Below are positions 38,413 through 50,875 of a stretch of 64,000 nucleotides of DNA, in pieces. The notes beneath the pieces were generated by a model. The model searched no databases, had not been told where the DNA came from, and worked only from the letters and a program-made list of their open reading frames with translations. Source of the DNA: Rotaria socialis (taxonomy: Eukaryota > Rotifera > Eurotatoria > Philodinida > Philodinidae). The stretch covers positions 558,001 to 622,000 of the forward strand of contig CAJNYU010000114.1 in the NCBI GenBank assembly GCA_905331475.1, read 5' to 3'. The position numbers were made by a program, and so were the translations under genes. The first letter of the stretch is position 1. Each line of letters opens with the position of its first letter.

Positions 38413-41400
38413 GTCGTCCTTCCGCACATACTCATTAACAACAATATAGAACATTCATTCTCGTCGCTCTAAACGTTAATCATTCACGTTAAATAAATTC
38501 GAGAAATGACCGACAGATATATATTATAGCTATGTCTGTATCTGTATGTGTATATAATAGTCAATGTTTGAACGTGCGCCCTATTCTCTATCGTTTTTCT
38601 AAATGAGTATTTATCTTGGGGTTATTAGCCGAAATGTGCTCAGACGATTTTGTCTGCCTCCCATTCGTTTGTACAGTCATCGTCAAGTTAATAGAGATGT
38701 AACTTTTGATTGTTTGCTTTTTGCTAGTGATCGTCTCGTTCATAGTTATACATACAAGGAGATGAAAAACTACTAAAGGTCTCGCCAGATAAATATGTCT
38801 ATGTATAATTTTATCGAAACATGAGCGTATGAGATTATCGAACGTTTCTTTTTTCTTGATTAAAAAATAATGTGTAAATGGCATTTTTTTCGGGAAAAGT
38901 TGTCTATTATATGTCACAATTAAAAGTTTCACTGATCATCTTATCTGTTGTTTTTATAAGGTATCTCAACGATTGTGTAAAATTTTTCTTTAAATCCTTT
39001 TCTACTTATGATGCTTTAAATATATTTCTTTTGGCAAAATAATTATTTTACCATGTTTGTAGTTTGACTTTTAGATGCCCTTCCTTCCTCTCAAAATATT
39101 AAATATCACATCAGATGCACTCAAATGGCATCACATTGTATGCTGAAAATTCTATTTATCGTCAAGAGAATATTCTAGAATGTGTAGTTCTATATGATTA
39201 TGTTTTCTGGTAGATAGTCAATTAGTAGTAGTCAAAAATGGAAAATGAATTTTCACTTTAAACATTTTATTTGTTCTTCTTCAAAAAAACGACTGTTAGA
39301 CTACACGATCTGTAAAAGTTCTTTGTTTTAAATTCTTGTTTTTATGTAAAGAGACGAATGAGAAGTTTAAATTTTCGAGAAACTCTCAGCAATGATCGTC
39401 TATATAGATATATATCGGTGTCATTTGTAGTGTAACAATAGAAGGCTTCATTCAAAAACACAAATTTATTACACTTAAACTCGTGTGAGATTTTCAGTGA
39501 TGAAGTGCAACGCGAATTCTTTGCCTTTAAATGAATCACTACGATCGCCGAGTTTTATTATTGTCGCAACAGTAAATGCTGAGAAAAGGCATAATATCTT
39601 TTGACTGTGTTTTAGATGAATAAAACATGTATAGTTAATTGATCGAATGTTGAACTGAGTAAAATTTTATTTAATTGTGAAATGTAAAAACTGTCAAAGC
39701 AAATCTAAAATAAAAGAGATTCATCCAAAATTTCTTTAAAATAACTTGTTAAAGATACGAAAATCAAGTCTAAGCATGAAAATTGACACTTACCACGCAT
39801 AATTCACCGAACACATCCATGATCTTGTGCCCAAAAACTCTAGACACAATATTTACTTCCAAAGTTGCCTTAGAACCAGGAGTCTCAGAACAGCGATTCT
39901 GGAACAATGGAGTTCGCTTTACAACTGCATTTTAGATAGAAATTAAGATATTTATAGGAACTCGTTACATAGTTTGTAAACTTAACAAATACTTTGTTTG
40001 ATTATTTTTCGGTCACCTACTAGTATAATAAAAGAATTCAACAAATCAAATGTAAAAACTACTTCGAGATCAAACTATTTGTTTGATTATTTAGGGATTC
40101 TTGATGACTGCCAAAGATACCATCACATAAGTCCGAATGGTTGCAATTGACGTATCATATTGCTTGTATTTTATAATTGAAAATCAGAAGAAAAATCGTA
40201 ATCCATGGAAACTAACTAGTTTCTTCATCGTCGACATCACCTGTCACAAACACTGGAGCTAACTAAAAACATTCGAAAAAGAACGAAATTATTATCATTT
40301 TCTTGCATTGACTTGACTTCACAATCAATTCAAGTGATCTTTTCTTTCTTCATCAATTTCATAGTTTACTAAGTTGTCTTATGGTTCATATTCGCATCGT
40401 TTAGAGCTATGTATCATCATTCAAGTTTTTTTCTCACTATTGCATTCAATAACAAAACAAATTTATATATTTAGACTAAAAATAGAATACACCAAGTAAG
40501 ATCTCATAGTATAATTTGTTTTATTCCACTTTCGTTGAAATTCAAATCCAAATATATTTACATAAGAAAGCAGAAACATTTTCGTTAATTTTTTCTCACA
40601 TAAATAATTAGTGTGGCATACACTTTGTGCATCTATAGTTTGTTAATATATATTGCTTAAAGCAGATAGTAATCGTGCATCGCATTTTAACATCTCTTGA
40701 TTATTCTTCAAAAGAAAACGATTTTTCAAACAAATCTTCACGTAAATGAATAAAGATAAAATACTTTTTCTGATTCTTATTGAGTACTATAGTGAACATA
40801 TTCTATGTCGTTACACTTAGAGAAATTATATTTGATGAAGAAACAACACAACATGGGGTAACCAAACTATTGATCCAGTACAAAAAGTAATCTAAGTAGT
40901 GTCTTTATTCTTCTTCAGTTGTTTTTTGAAAACATTTGCTGATTATTAATTATGTTGATTTAACAGCTCTTAAACCGTTTTCTATTCATAGCTCGAGAAC
41001 ATCTTACATTGTACTCTTTACTAAAGCTATTCGTTTTACAGCAAATATATTTTATACCACTGTTTGCACGATTTTACACGAAATCTTTGAAATACAATAC
41101 TTCAAAGTGCAATTTAAATATGCATTCTTCATTCTATGTCAAAAGGAAAAAAATCCACATGATAAGGAAAGAAAAAAAACTTGACCCTTCATGCATTTAT
41201 CTAAATTTCAATCAATAATATCATTCAAAAGTTTTCATATTCTGCTATATATTACTCTAGTGGTGTACTTGACATAATATTTTTTCCGCGCTGTGTTCTA
41301 TTATTTATAAATCTGTTGTATTCTTTACGTTAGCTTTTGGCAGCTGTCGCCACCAGAAAACGACTGCTTTCTCATATTTGATTACATAGCTCTTTGCAAA

Positions 41401-42604
41401 CGTGCCATGAAAAATTTCATTTAAATAGTTTTGCCTCATTGAAGCCGATAATAAACCTCAATATATATATATATAAATCAGGGCTTCGTAATCAAAATGT
41501 TTCATTAATGTAGAAAGAAAAAACTTTCTTATTCATGCACATGTGACCCTATTATACATTCATAGATGTTTTCATAAAAAAGATATATATTTATTATTGC
41601 CATCAGAATTACCAATTGCTCTTCTTAATCGACTAATTACTTTTTTGATGATTCGTCTCTAGCACAATATGTTGATAATGTATTTATTGATTCTAGTAGT
41701 GTTAGTCTTGAAATGTGAGACCTCTCTGACTGTATTTGCAATTTTTGTCACAAGACATAACATTAAAGACTATCAAAGTAATGTTCTTCAACTAAAATCA
41801 TAAATGAAGAATTTAATAAACACTATCCTCGAACAGTATAACAGATAGTAATGTGTATAGGAGAATATCCTGTAATTTGGTTTGAAAAATCATTTGCAAA
41901 AATTATTATTTTTCCATTCGTTAAAATTCATAACAAAAAGGTATAAAGAATTATTGTAGTCTGATATCGTGAATATAAACGCGACGACTTTTAAAACAGG
42001 CGGATTTATTCAATGGAACATACTGTGAGCGAGTCCAATTAAACTAGTTTCTCGTTTGTTTGAATAGCTGAAACCTGATATTCATTATTTGTCTAGAAAA
42101 TGCAAGTCATTTTAACAGAGCATCGACAGAATATATAAAGATCTTTTTAGACCGAAATTACCATCTTGTTTAACTGCTGATTTTTCAGTTAATATAAAAA
42201 CTGTGGGCAAAGACGTTTTGAAAATCAGACACAATTAATCATAGAAGGTCATAATAAAATGATTAGAAGTCACGTCATGTTCAATCAAAAGCAGTAGTTA
42301 ATGATTAAAATATTAATAGAAGAAGAAGAAAATAATACTGTTAATAATACAAGTTCGTTTTACAATATAAATACTAAAAAAATAATAACAAAAATCTTAA
42401 CAGAATTATATATTAGATCAATCTATGTCTTGTCATATATAAATGATCATTGGTTCTAATCATTATCTTTTATTTTCCAATATTATACACAAGTAAATAT
42501 GTTTCGAGCAACTTAGAACAAGAAAATATAAAAGAATATTATGAAATGATAAATAAATAAATGAACTGAAAAGTAAATTATTGAATCCAATCATTTTAAA
42601 ATGT
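38413..42604. other. 4.2 kb intergenic stretch, nothing recognised
   Basis: It lies between the 5' end of the Notch ligand and the 3' end of the PLAC8 gene, both on the minus strand. Frames of up to 114 codons (38588-38932, minus) show no motif, signal peptide or splice context and are treated as chance. The part just above 38412 should hold the ligand promoter. Confidence 0.45.
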
Positions 42605-43152
42605 TCATTGTTTTCTCATTGCGGGTTGTTCATATGTAGATTGCATATTTCCTTGTTGTCCATATGGTGAATACATAGGTGCGCCCATCGGTTGTGTTAC
42701 AACTGGTGCGGGTCCTGCAATAATTGAGAATAGAATATTCCATAATTAATAAAACTACCATTATGTTTAAATACCTCCATGAGCAGCTGAACGAAATTTA
42801 AGTTCGCGCGCTTCTTGACAAATCGCACATGGAGCACAAAATGTTGTTGCTACACAATCGCTACAATCTTCTGCAAGACCAAAACGATCGCGTAATGTTT
42901 GTCGTTTGCCCATGTGTACTAAACAACATAAACTGCATTGTGCAAGCAAGTACCATATACAGCATGAACCGAAACAACTACTGCCATCGATTTTTTCAGC
43001 ATTTTCTCCATACAGACAAGGTGCGCAGCACCAACCATAAAGACAAATGCCACCATCACTGCAGCAATCAAATAGACCAGCTGAAACAAATAGTTAATAT
43101 ATTCGATGCTTTGATAAAAACTACTTGTGTACATACTATTCCAAGCAGCCAT
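42605..43152 (-). CDS. PLAC8 / cornifelin-family cysteine-rich protein
   Basis: Exons 43152-43137 (16 bp), 43080-42775 and 42714-42605, with introns of 56 and 60 bp, give 143 residues. The PLAC8 core shows the expected Cys blocks: GLFDCCSDGGICLYGWCCAPC, then CFGSCCIWYLLAQCSLCC, the GKRQTLRDRFGL block, then EDCSDCVATTFCAPCAICQEAREL. A Gly/Pro/Tyr/Gln-rich tail follows (YSPYGQQGNM). Family members are small proteins with two hydrophobic Cys-rich segments, linked to membrane, metal tolerance or growth roles; the role here is not known. The conserved region would be frame-shifted without the tiny first exon, so the model is well constrained. Confidence 0.9.
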
Positions 43153-46100
43153 ATTTTGAGTTGTCGCAAAGTAAGAATATCAATATATGGGTTGTTTTCA
43201 ATCTAATAAGAAATGTTCGTTTCGTCAACTTATATAAGTAGACTCATATTATTTTGTATGTTTTATACTAGTGTGACATTTAGTCAACATATATCCCTAC
43301 ATCGATACAAAGCTTTTTCGTTTTTTTCTCTTTCCTATATAATAAATGTTTTGTTTCTGTTACCATTTTTCAGCACTACGATCATGTCCATGGTAAAGGA
43401 CACCCTAATTCCGCGAAGTTAGAAATCATTAGTTAAACGATTAAAATAAAATAAAATGAAACAATGAATTAATGATGTGATCTGAGCTAGACAAGGACGG
43501 CTACATTAATCTAACGTGAAAAAAGATACTTAAGTGTTAGAATTATGATCATTGACATTAGACCTTATTGATTCTATACGAGACTCGAGCATTACCATAT
43601 AATTCTAGAGCTTTTACTCATGCAACTAGGATATAGGCGATACGATGAAGAGAATGAGAAAAAATAAAAAAGGCTGCTAAAGAAGGATACTACGATAATA
43701 AGTGAATACATAAACGAATCAGTACATAGGCATTACCTACTTTAAGACGCAACTGCCAAATAAATGAAAAAAATAACAAGTTTCAGAAAGACGATTAGTA
43801 TGAATATATGTAGGCTCTTCTTTCTTTCTTTTTCTCTTTCATTCCTTTCATTTCTCTGGTATTCTGACAGTGATGTAGGATGTGATTTCTTTCTCTATCT
43901 CGTTTTTATCTGATCTTGTTCTATGTATTTAGTTTTTTTTTGCGAATTGTGGCCTATGCATCACAGCAGTGAGAAGTAGCTGACTAGAAATTATTTTCAA
44001 GAGACAGGACAAAATACCAAAATCCTATTCGATTGTGTACCATAACTAGTACTACAATAGGATGCAAAATAAGCGTTTGCCTCACGTCAGCAAATCGATG
44101 TATAACAAGAATCTTTATGATTTGCAAAGATTATCTATCCGTTTTGCTACATGTGACTTTGATTTTTTTTCAAAAGTAGTACTACTCCACTGTTAGAATT
44201 TGACAATATTCTCGAATATTGCTTGCAATACTCGAAGCACAATATATCTTGAGAACTGTCATTAGAAATTGGCAAAAAAATACTAATACAAATATTAATG
44301 CTTCAATAGACTGCATTACACACTCTTCAGCTTTCTACGCCAAGAATCAGTAAATGAACCATGGAATGCACATAAATAAGTGCGACAATAAAAGCAAAGA
44401 AGACAGAAATCATCGTAGTTGAGTTGTAATTGAGCATATGTCATTTAAACTAAATGAAATAGTCTATATTCTCAACTGAAATATTTGCGAGACGTTTCAA
44501 GAATACCTTATAAGCAGAATTCAGATTCTTATTGGCTTTCCTCTACTAACTAAATAACAGATGAGAATAAACCATCAATGAGTAACCACCTTCGCCTCCT
44601 TTCTTTTCTATCTGTCATATGAATAACTGTATTTTCGTTAATAAACTGGTTCAACGTAAAAGCGAAGTAAAATATTGCAAATAAAATCTTTAGTGAATCC
44701 ATAAGAAAAACTGTTAAAAAAATCATCATTCTTGCCATCGAAGTCAGAAACTAGACAGAAATAATTCTTTCTGAAACAGAACTACAAGGAGAATTTAACA
44801 AATACTACTGAGTTTTCTCAATATTCAAACATCAGTACTAGCTTAATCATTAAAGCGCCGCACAAAACAAAAAGATTTTGAAAATTATAGAAGAATTGGA
44901 AACTCAAATGCTTCAAAACTTTTCAAATTTCCTAGTGTTGAAGTTTTATTTGAAGAAAATATGGATTGAATAATATAGTCTCTTTGCAGTTCAAACAAAA
45001 TTTTGTTAAGAATAACAGTATAGAAAGATTAAATTGACAGAATTGCCAATCTCTTTATAGAAGATAATATCTGTCTCAGGCATAGTTGTTCAATGTCCAT
45101 TTCCTTTTTTTAATCAAATATTTTGCTTGCAATAAACGTTCTCTCTGATCAAAACAGAAAATTCTTCCAAGTGTGTAACAATGTAAGAAAGATCTCACAG
45201 ATCCATATCATTATAAGTATGAGATAACACATATCCACAACCTACACTACAGCCGATAGAAATCATTTATAATAGAGCCAAAATACCGTATGGTCACAGC
45301 TGAACTACATGCAAGTAAATATACAACATATAGAGGCAAATACTGTTAGCATTTTCGAAATAAAATTCTTGTCAGAATTTCACTGAAATTAATTCTTTTA
45401 ACCTAAATACGTAGATTCTAAAATACAAAAACAATCGAATTGCTTTCCCTTTTTATATACTTCGATTTAATTAATCACTATTGTTTTGAAATATCAATCG
45501 ATCATTTAAAAAACGACTTACATCGTGATATAACTTGAATTCTGTTCGGTAAATATTCTTTCACTGGTGACTTTGTTTCATTTATTTTGAAGTAGATTAT
45601 TTTGAAGCGCTTTTTTCTGTAGTTTTCCATGCGAACCTTCTACGTGTTTTTTCATTTTTTTCCATTCCTTCCAATCACTATATATATGTGGCAGTAGAGT
45701 TTAGAATCTAGTTGAGATTGAAATTGTTGATTATTCTATAAATGTTATGAGAGAGTGATTCATAGAAATAAAATTTTATTAGTGAGTGATATGAGTTAGT
45801 TTGATTGAGTATGCAGATTCAAAAAACACGTTTTTGTTTCCAAGATGAATTGTGTCAATCTTTCAGGATTGAAGAGAGAGAAATGAGAAAGATTCTGAAA
45901 AGATGTTTGCTTTAATACGCGGGACATTGAGACATAGGGACATTGATTTTTCTCTTTCGTTCTGCTTTCGAAGAAAAGACAGAAAGAGAGTTTCGCTATC
46001 GTTATTTCGAAGTACGGGTCTCGAGCAGGTGGGATGGGAATGGAACGAGTTTTTATATCGAATGATATGGAAGGAAAGTAAATTGATTTTTTAAATTTTT

Positions 46101-46710
46101 CATGAAATTAATAAAGAAGTTTCTTATATGAGTACTCCATTTGATGTGTTATTATCTACAATCGTTCTTCGTTAAAAACAAATAAGCTAATATAAAAGAA
46201 ACTTCGTAATTTATGTCTAATCATTGTCTGTTTCATAGTGACGATTATCAATTATAAAAGCTTAAATTAAAAAGAAATGATGACAAAAAACTTAGATATT
46301 AATAGATTCTACTAAATTCTTAAAGTGTAAAACTCGGATAAATAAGTATTTATTTGATGATGTAACATTATTGTCATAATCAACGAAGTATTTTCTTTTC
46401 TTTTAATATTAATTACTGTATGACTCATACAAGCGAGATGAGAGCGCGTTGAGATAAATGAAAAGTAAGAAATAAAAATCTCTTTTGTTTTGGTCACCAA
46501 TTTAAAAAAGAAATCTAAATTATGATCAATTAGAAAATAGTTTGCTAAATCTAACTCATAGAAAAAAATTTCCATATCGTTCATATAATTTTATTTGCAT
46601 TTTGATTTTCGAAATTGTTTTCTTCTGTTCTTTTCTTTTCTTCGCTCTCTTTTGTGTCTATTTTTTCTATCTTTAATTAAATCTATTATTCCAATCGCAA
46701 CTAAATTCTC
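43153..46710. other. 3.5 kb intergenic stretch, nothing recognised
   Basis: Short frames such as 45903-46094 (+) and 46312-46584 (-) show no family signature. The part just above 43152 should contain the PLAC8 promoter. Confidence 0.45.
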
Positions 46711-47190
46711 ATGTCAACTGTAACATATACATTTCCATTTCCATTTCATCATCGTGATCTTGATCAATCAATAATAAAGTTTCAACAAACAAAGAAATCA
46801 ATTCGTAAATGGCGTTTTGTGCATGACGTTGATTTACATGATCGAATTTTGTATACAAATGATTTCTTAGTTCATCTTCGAGATGAATTTACATGATTAA
46901 CAACGCTAACATTAAAATGGAAATTTGACTTAATGATAGCCACACCATCACTATTCGCATGGTTCTATCTGCCAACTGTTCGTCGCTTAACTATTATATT
47001 AACATCTTTACAAGATCCTGAAATTATCAAAGAATTTTTACTTTGTTTACCGAATTGTCAAACGCTAGATTGTGATTATGTACTTCTAGCATGAACAACA
47101 TCTTATTTTCGTCGTGGATATGTATTAAATGAATTCAGTAAGCGATTACGTTTATAGATTGTTGATGAACTTCCATGTAATTGGAAAATT
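46711..47190 (+). pseudogene. Coding remnant with in-frame stops, LRR-like
   Basis: A frame starting with MSTVTYTFPFPFHH reads through to RDEFT, meets TGA at 46894, and continues in the same frame with clearly protein-like sequence: LTTLTLKWKFDL, FYLPTVRRLTIILTSLQDPE, FLLCLPNCQTLDCDY. It then hits another TGA and a TAG before LPCNWKIE. Spaced Leu-rich segments such as LPTVRRLTI and LPNCQTLDC look like leucine-rich repeats of the kind found next to F-boxes. I cannot name the family. Three stops in one frame mean either a dead gene or a missed gene structure; no intron pair removes all three. Confidence 0.5.
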
Positions 47191-50100
47191 GAGAAAAGAA
47201 AAAGAAACAATGTTTATTTTCACCGATTTCGGCGTTTTTTCCTAATATTGAGTGTCCTCTGTTTAAATAAATCTTTGAATATATAGGATATTTATTATCA
47301 AACAAACTGATGTATGATTTACGAGGCAAAAATTCTCAGTGTTTTCCAAGAAAAAGAAGCTATTCTCGTTGGAATCTTTGCTGGTGTTTTTTTTGCAATC
47401 AATTTTCGTTGCATGCTTGTTACTTACGTGACAAAGAGTCATCTTTTTTACTGACAAAGAATAATGAATTTAACGAAAATAGATCTGATTATTTATTATC
47501 AGCTTTTGCGTCATTTGATTTTTGATAATACTAAAAGGAAATTTGTAGAGGTAAATATCGTTCGATTGAAAAAATTAATTTATCATTTCGTCAATAAATA
47601 TATGGACGTACGTCCTCTAGTAAATAAAATCTGGGATATGTAAAATCATCTGATACGAGAAATGATTCAAAATATTGAATTCCTTTTATTTTCGACAAAG
47701 GAACCATTTTGAAGTCGATCTTATGCATTATTTAGCTATTCAATTGCTTCAAATAATCTAAAGAAATTTTATGTGAAAATACCTGGATTTTTCAACAAAC
47801 TAAAATTATACTATTGTATTATAGTCTTGTTCTATGGTAGAAGAAGAAGCTCGAATGTTTTCTCCAGTACTTCATGAGATATTTAGAATATTTCCATTTT
47901 CTAGAGGAAGTGTTCGCACTTGTTCTTCATACTTCTAGAGAGGTTTTTACTAGTTATTTTTCAACTAATACTCAACTGAACGAGGAATTATTTTCAAATA
48001 TCTACATGGGCTCGGTAAGTTATTTGAGTTGAGTGAAAGTTTGTTTCCAATGAGAATGAAAACACCCTGAGTAAGATTTGTCAAAGCTCAAAATACTGTT
48101 TTTGGTCTGCATTGTTATAATAACTACCAAGCTAGTTCCTTGTTAATACTGGTAACCATTTGAAAGACTTTTGGGAAAATCTGGTGTTTCAAGTAGATAT
48201 TTTCTTTTTTATTAAGACATCTATTCAATCCGTGCAGTCGATTAAGATGTATTTTGACGTATATTGATTTTGTTGCTATAATAGGATGATACAAGAAGCC
48301 GAGTTTTGATTGATTGTACGTATGAATGAGAAAGTTTGGTATTATTCAGATACAGTTGAAGAATTCCATGAAAACAGAAACCTCTTGTATATTGTTCATG
48401 ATACCCAGCAGATAATTCTTATATGTCAACTTATTTTTTCTTGAAAAAAATATTATTAATTCGAAATCTCAGAGCTGAAAAATAAATTTCTTCATTAAAA
48501 CTAATGTTTATGCCAAGATTCAAAACTGGAAATTTTCGTCCATATTCTATCACATAATCAAATTATGTACAATGGAAGTTCCATTCATGCTCTCGATTTA
48601 CTTGATTCGAAATCTCAAATTTTTAATTTTTAAAAGAACACAGTACTAAACGCATAATTAATGAACTTTAAATAGAAACTATACAGAGATATCCAAAAGC
48701 AGCTAAAGGGCATGATTTCAAAAAGCATGAAATAATTACATATTTTCCAATGTGAACTTATCGATTGATAAAATGACTATACTTCGATTTGAATGCATAA
48801 ATAATATCTGAGTTTTCTAAAACAATTTAATCACATATCATTGGAATCAAACGGACTGAAAAACGATAATGAATATAAGCGATACGGAGAAAATTTCAAT
48901 GGTGATGCACTGATTAAACTCAAACTTACGGAGTAGTAGGACGTATTATCAATGAAATAAGGAAGTCTATAGTTAGAAAACCTTGGCTTGCTATTTAAAA
49001 TCAATGGACCACATAAAAGTATCTAAATTATGAATTTAGAAAGTTTTCGAATAGATTGTTATTACTGTGTTTCTGATTGATAAGAGCTAAAAATTGATTT
49101 GTAATTCTTAACAGTTCAGTCCAAGTTTTAACAAACTAGATAAATCAATCGTGCATTGTCTACAAGGACGTGTTCAAACTGAGAAATATCTCTGAAATCA
49201 GAAATCTGACCTATGTCAAAAACGTTTTGCTTCAGTAATCTCTATTGAGTGCTTGAATCACATACTATAAGCATGAAATAACTTCTTTGTTTATCGAACT
49301 CTTTTCAATGCTATAAAATAGCTTGATCATCTATGTCATATAGCGATGAATGTACCAATCTTTTTATGATAGCAAGGCGATTTTTTTTTCTTTATTTAAT
49401 TGCCTAGTAGAAAAAAATACTTCTGTTAACTATCTCAACAAACCAAAGTATCATTTTTCATAATTACTAACTTCAGTTTATCCACTGATTTGAGAAATGA
49501 ATAATCAATCTTGATTTGAATTTGAATAGTACATAAAAACTAACAATCGAAGAGCATTTCTTCATCGTGATACGTATATCAGTTATTGTAGAATATTTTT
49601 ATTTTCTATCTAAAAACATGTTTATGAAACTTTAATATCCTTGCTCGAGATAATTTCTTAAATTTGCAAAACAAGATCCATGGTCTTCCTAGATAATTTT
49701 ATATGATAGAAATCGATAATTCCCTTTCTGTATGACTTAAGCCAACAAAAACTGACCTATGCATGTCGAAAATACATGATTTATTGTTTTCAGCAAATCT
49801 ACCAACAGTATGTTATCTTGCTGCTTATTCTATCGCAGCGGAGATTACATTGTATCCAAATTTCGAATAAACACAGTACGTATATCTTTAAATTTAATAT
49901 AAAAAATGCAAAAAAAAAGTTGGAGTCTCCTTCGTACATTTCAATACAAGATTCAAATGGTTACTGGTAGATCGTATTTATATATTTTACGATATGGTAT
50001 ATTAATATACGTAAAAGACAACGCCAATAATGAAATAGAGCATTTGCAATGCAGAAAAAATTGCATATGTTATAGATTCAGTGAATAAAAGTTATTTTAT

Positions 50101-50557
50101 TCGTTCATTAGTTCAAAATATTTACATTTGTCTACTAATATTTGTTAGATCATTCGCAATTTAGTGTACATATAATATAATATAATATAATAGATTTGTA
50201 TTTATCAATTAGCAACTGCTCGGGCAAATTTCGCACATTTCGATCTAAGTGCCAATTAATAAGTATTTCTATTCTTCTACTTTGCGATTACGCTGACTAA
50301 TATATGTTTTTAGAACTAGTAATTGTATTCTTATCAGAAAATCAATTAGCACAGTTGCTATTCATTCGATGAATAGCTATGATGCATTTTTTTTTCTACA
50401 AACGACATTTTGCTATATATCTAGATGTACATGATATACTACTTGTATCATTTTCGATGCTAGGTGTTTATTTTATATTTATTGTGATCTTTAACATTTG
50501 ATTCAATAATAATTGTTAGCAGTTATTTTTCTTGAGATTAATTTAAAAAAAGAACAC
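47191..50557. other. Intergenic, possible further decayed coding traces
   Basis: Around 47660-47800 a plus-strand frame (IEFLLFSTKEPF, stop, then ALFSYSIASNNLKKFYVKIPG) reads like eroded protein. It may continue the remnant just upstream. The rest shows only AT-rich sequence and an ATAAT pentamer run near 50170. Confidence 0.35.
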
Positions 50558-50875
50558 ATGACTCATCTTCGAATGGTTACCTTTGCATTAGTTCTTTTGA
50601 TTATTGTACACTTTGCTGTAGCTCGAACAAGAGATTTAGGTGCAATTTCTACTCATCAGAAAAGGTACCGTTCTGATTTCGCAATGAATAAAAATAAATA
50701 TTTTTCTTCGGATGTTTTCAAATTTAGATTTCTTGGTTGTGCTGTATTTGGCAAAAGGTGCTTAGGCCTATTCGGTAAATCGTGTTGTGGGGATTTAGTT
50801 TGTAATACTACATCGGGAAAATGCGTACGCAAAGGTTCATCAACTTCGTGGCTACACGATCGAAATGGAAGATAA
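50558..50875 (+). CDS. Secreted cystine-knot-like peptide precursor
   Basis: A single-exon frame of 105 residues from the ATG at 50558; no ATG lies upstream in the same open frame. A strong signal peptide comes first (MTHLRMVTFALVLLIIVHFAVA). A spacer with a KR processing site follows, then six Cys with spacing C-x6-C-x7-C-C-x4-C-x6-C, the pattern of inhibitor cystine knot (knottin) peptides. The protein ends in Gly-Arg, a possible amidation signal. Knottins serve as neuropeptides, defence peptides, protease inhibitors, ion-channel ligands and venom components; sequence alone does not decide. AATAAA signals lie about 50 bp after the stop. There are no related copies in the window. Confidence 0.72.
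   Translation: MTHLRMVTFALVLLIIVHFAVARTRDLGAISTHQKRYRSDFAMNKNKYFSSDVFKFRFLGCAVFGKRCLGLFGKSCCGDLVCNTTSGKCVRKGSSTSWLHDRNGR

Noticed and set aside
38588-38932. 114-codon minus-strand frame
   Set aside because: No domain, no splice partner and unusual composition; treated as chance.
42919-43152. 77-codon minus frame starting at the PLAC8 ATG
   Set aside because: It reads through the first intron in the wrong frame; splicing after 16 bp gives the conserved PLAC8 core.
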